Of a stretch of 64,000 nucleotides of DNA, positions 63,268 through 64,000 are shown piece after piece. The first letter of the stretch is position 1, and the number at the start of each line of letters is the position of its first letter. Source of the stretch: Sulfurimonas sp. (GTDB lineage Bacteria > Campylobacterota > Campylobacteria > Campylobacterales > Sulfurimonadaceae); assembly GCA_021732045.1 (NCBI GenBank), contig JAKFWK010000003.1, positions 248,001 to 312,000 on the forward strand, read 5' to 3'. The position numbers were made by a program, and so were the translations under genes. Under the pieces are notes generated by a model. That model saw nothing but the letters and a program-made list of their open reading frames with translations. It searched no databases and was not told where the DNA came from.

Positions 63268-64000
63268 AAATAGTAAAAATAACAACAGAGATAAAGCAGA
63301 TAGAGCTAAAAACACCTTTCAAAACGGCTCTGCGAGAGACTTCAACAGTTGAGTTTGTTAGAGTTTTGGTTGAGTGCGAGAATGGTTTTAGCGCGTTTGG
63401 CGAGGCACCTGCTACAAAAGCTATAACAGGAGAGGGGATTGAGGATATTTTAAACTCAATAAATAGCGCAAAAGATTCTCTGCTAAATCTCTCCCTAAAA
63501 GATGCCCTTACTCTTCTTCATAAAGAACTAAAAATCGGCTCAAGTGCTAAAGCTGCGCTTGATATGTCGTTTGTGCAGTTGTTGTCAAAAGAGAATCATA
63601 AAATTCTTTATGACTACTTTGGTGCAAAAGATTTAAGTAGTCTAAAAACAGATATTACTATCAGCCTAAATGAGGCAAGCATTATGCTTCAAGATGCAAA
63701 AAATGCTTATAAAGCAGGTATGGAGATGCTAAAAGTAAAGGTCGGTAGCGACATAGAACATGCCATAGAAGTTGTAAGAAGTATATCACATGAGCTTCCT
63801 CAAGCAGAGATTTTAGTAGATGCAAATCAGGCGTGGAGCAGGGCAGATACGCTGAGGTTTATAGAGTCTATGAGTGATGTTGAAGTTGAGTTTATAGAGC
63901 AGCCTGTTGTTGCCTATGATTTGGAGGGTTTAAAAATCATAACAGCTTCTTCGTACATCCCGATTCTAGCAGATGAGGCGGTTTTCACACTTGAAGATGT
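63264..64000 (+). CDS. L-Ala-D/L-Glu epimerase (enolase superfamily), C-terminus off the right edge
   Basis: 245 codons visible from the ATG at 63264 (ATGA overlap with the DUF819 gene) to the window edge. Residues about 1-115 form the capping domain (ELKTPFKTALRET). The catalytic Lys lies in MLKVKVG, and metal ligands in LVDANQAW, IEQPV and LADEAV. The family epimerises L-Ala-D-Glu from murein to L-Ala-L-Glu so that it can be degraded. Confidence 0.88.
   Translation, partial: MKIVKITTEIKQIELKTPFKTALRETSTVEFVRVLVECENGFSAFGEAPATKAITGEGIEDILNSINSAKDSLLNLSLKDALTLLHKELKIGSSAKAALDMSFVQLLSKENHKILYDYFGAKDLSSLKTDITISLNEASIMLQDAKNAYKAGMEMLKVKVGSDIEHAIEVVRSISHELPQAEILVDANQAWSRADTLRFIESMSDVEVEFIEQPVVAYDLEGLKIITASSYIPILADEAVFTLED

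Noticed and set aside
1..64000. tRNA, rRNA, CRISPR, insertion sequence or prophage content
   Set aside because: Gaps between genes were read for cloverleaf-like ends, regularly spaced repeats and transposase or integrase motifs; none was found. A covariance search could still reveal small RNAs.

Overview
The window reads as a chromosomal segment of a Campylobacterota (epsilonproteobacterial) genome, most like Sulfurimonas. Three things point there. The complex I operon lacks ordinary nuoE and nuoF, carries two nuoG genes and is followed by the flagellar gene pflA. A block rpsB-tsf-ABC ATPase-fliR-acidic protein-gmk-tatA-argS keeps the gene order I know from Campylobacter. The DNA is AT-rich, with frequent TTG and GTG starts and TGCTATAAT-type extended -10 boxes. 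The species assignment is inference; no database search was possible.

Layout. 1-1777 (minus strand): a partial DUF234-like gene and the Y-family polymerase dinB. 1857-5846: lipoprotein, endonuclease IV, AAA ATPase and a double-rhodanese protein. 6121-23576: a 14-gene complex I operon with a very short NuoE-like protein, a NuoF replacement made of a NuoF-type iron-sulfur segment joined to a GltD-like FAD/NAD(P)H module, and tandem NuoG paralogues. 23716-27007: pflA and, convergently, miaA. 27145-32078: multihaem cytochrome c, DUF481-type outer-membrane protein, PPK2 and a SulP transporter with STAS and cyclic-nucleotide domains; then a small DUF1104-like protein on the minus strand. 32233-38052: UbiA-family prenyltransferase, two hypotheticals, ftsW, murG, DUF420-like protein, cytochrome b and peroxiredoxin. 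38119-39807 (minus): DUF3373-type porin.

40147-48750 is the rpsB-to-argS block, with an NDH-2-like flavoprotein inserted after tsf. 48747-54117: L,D-transpeptidase (minus), GNAT acetyltransferase, NhaC antiporter, chemoreceptor and DEDD exonuclease (minus). 54355-61374: an RhlE-type RNA helicase and a Cus/Czc-type heavy-metal RND efflux operon with a small exported protein upstream. 61476-64000: amidase, DUF819 membrane protein and a partial L-Ala-D/L-Glu epimerase, which together look like a murein-peptide recycling operon.

No tRNA, rRNA, insertion sequence, prophage or CRISPR array was seen. The strongest unexplained signals are: two copies (about 23577-23700 and 36823-36972) of a structured intergenic element with mutually exclusive pairings, one of them bounded by 18-bp perfect inverted repeats; an (AG)6 tract that puts the C-terminal tail of the RhlE helicase out of frame; an nhaC gene that seems to start at ATA; a pseudoknot-capable rpsB leader; and two genes whose ATG lies seven bases after an identical TTGCTATAAT box, suggesting leaderless mRNAs.
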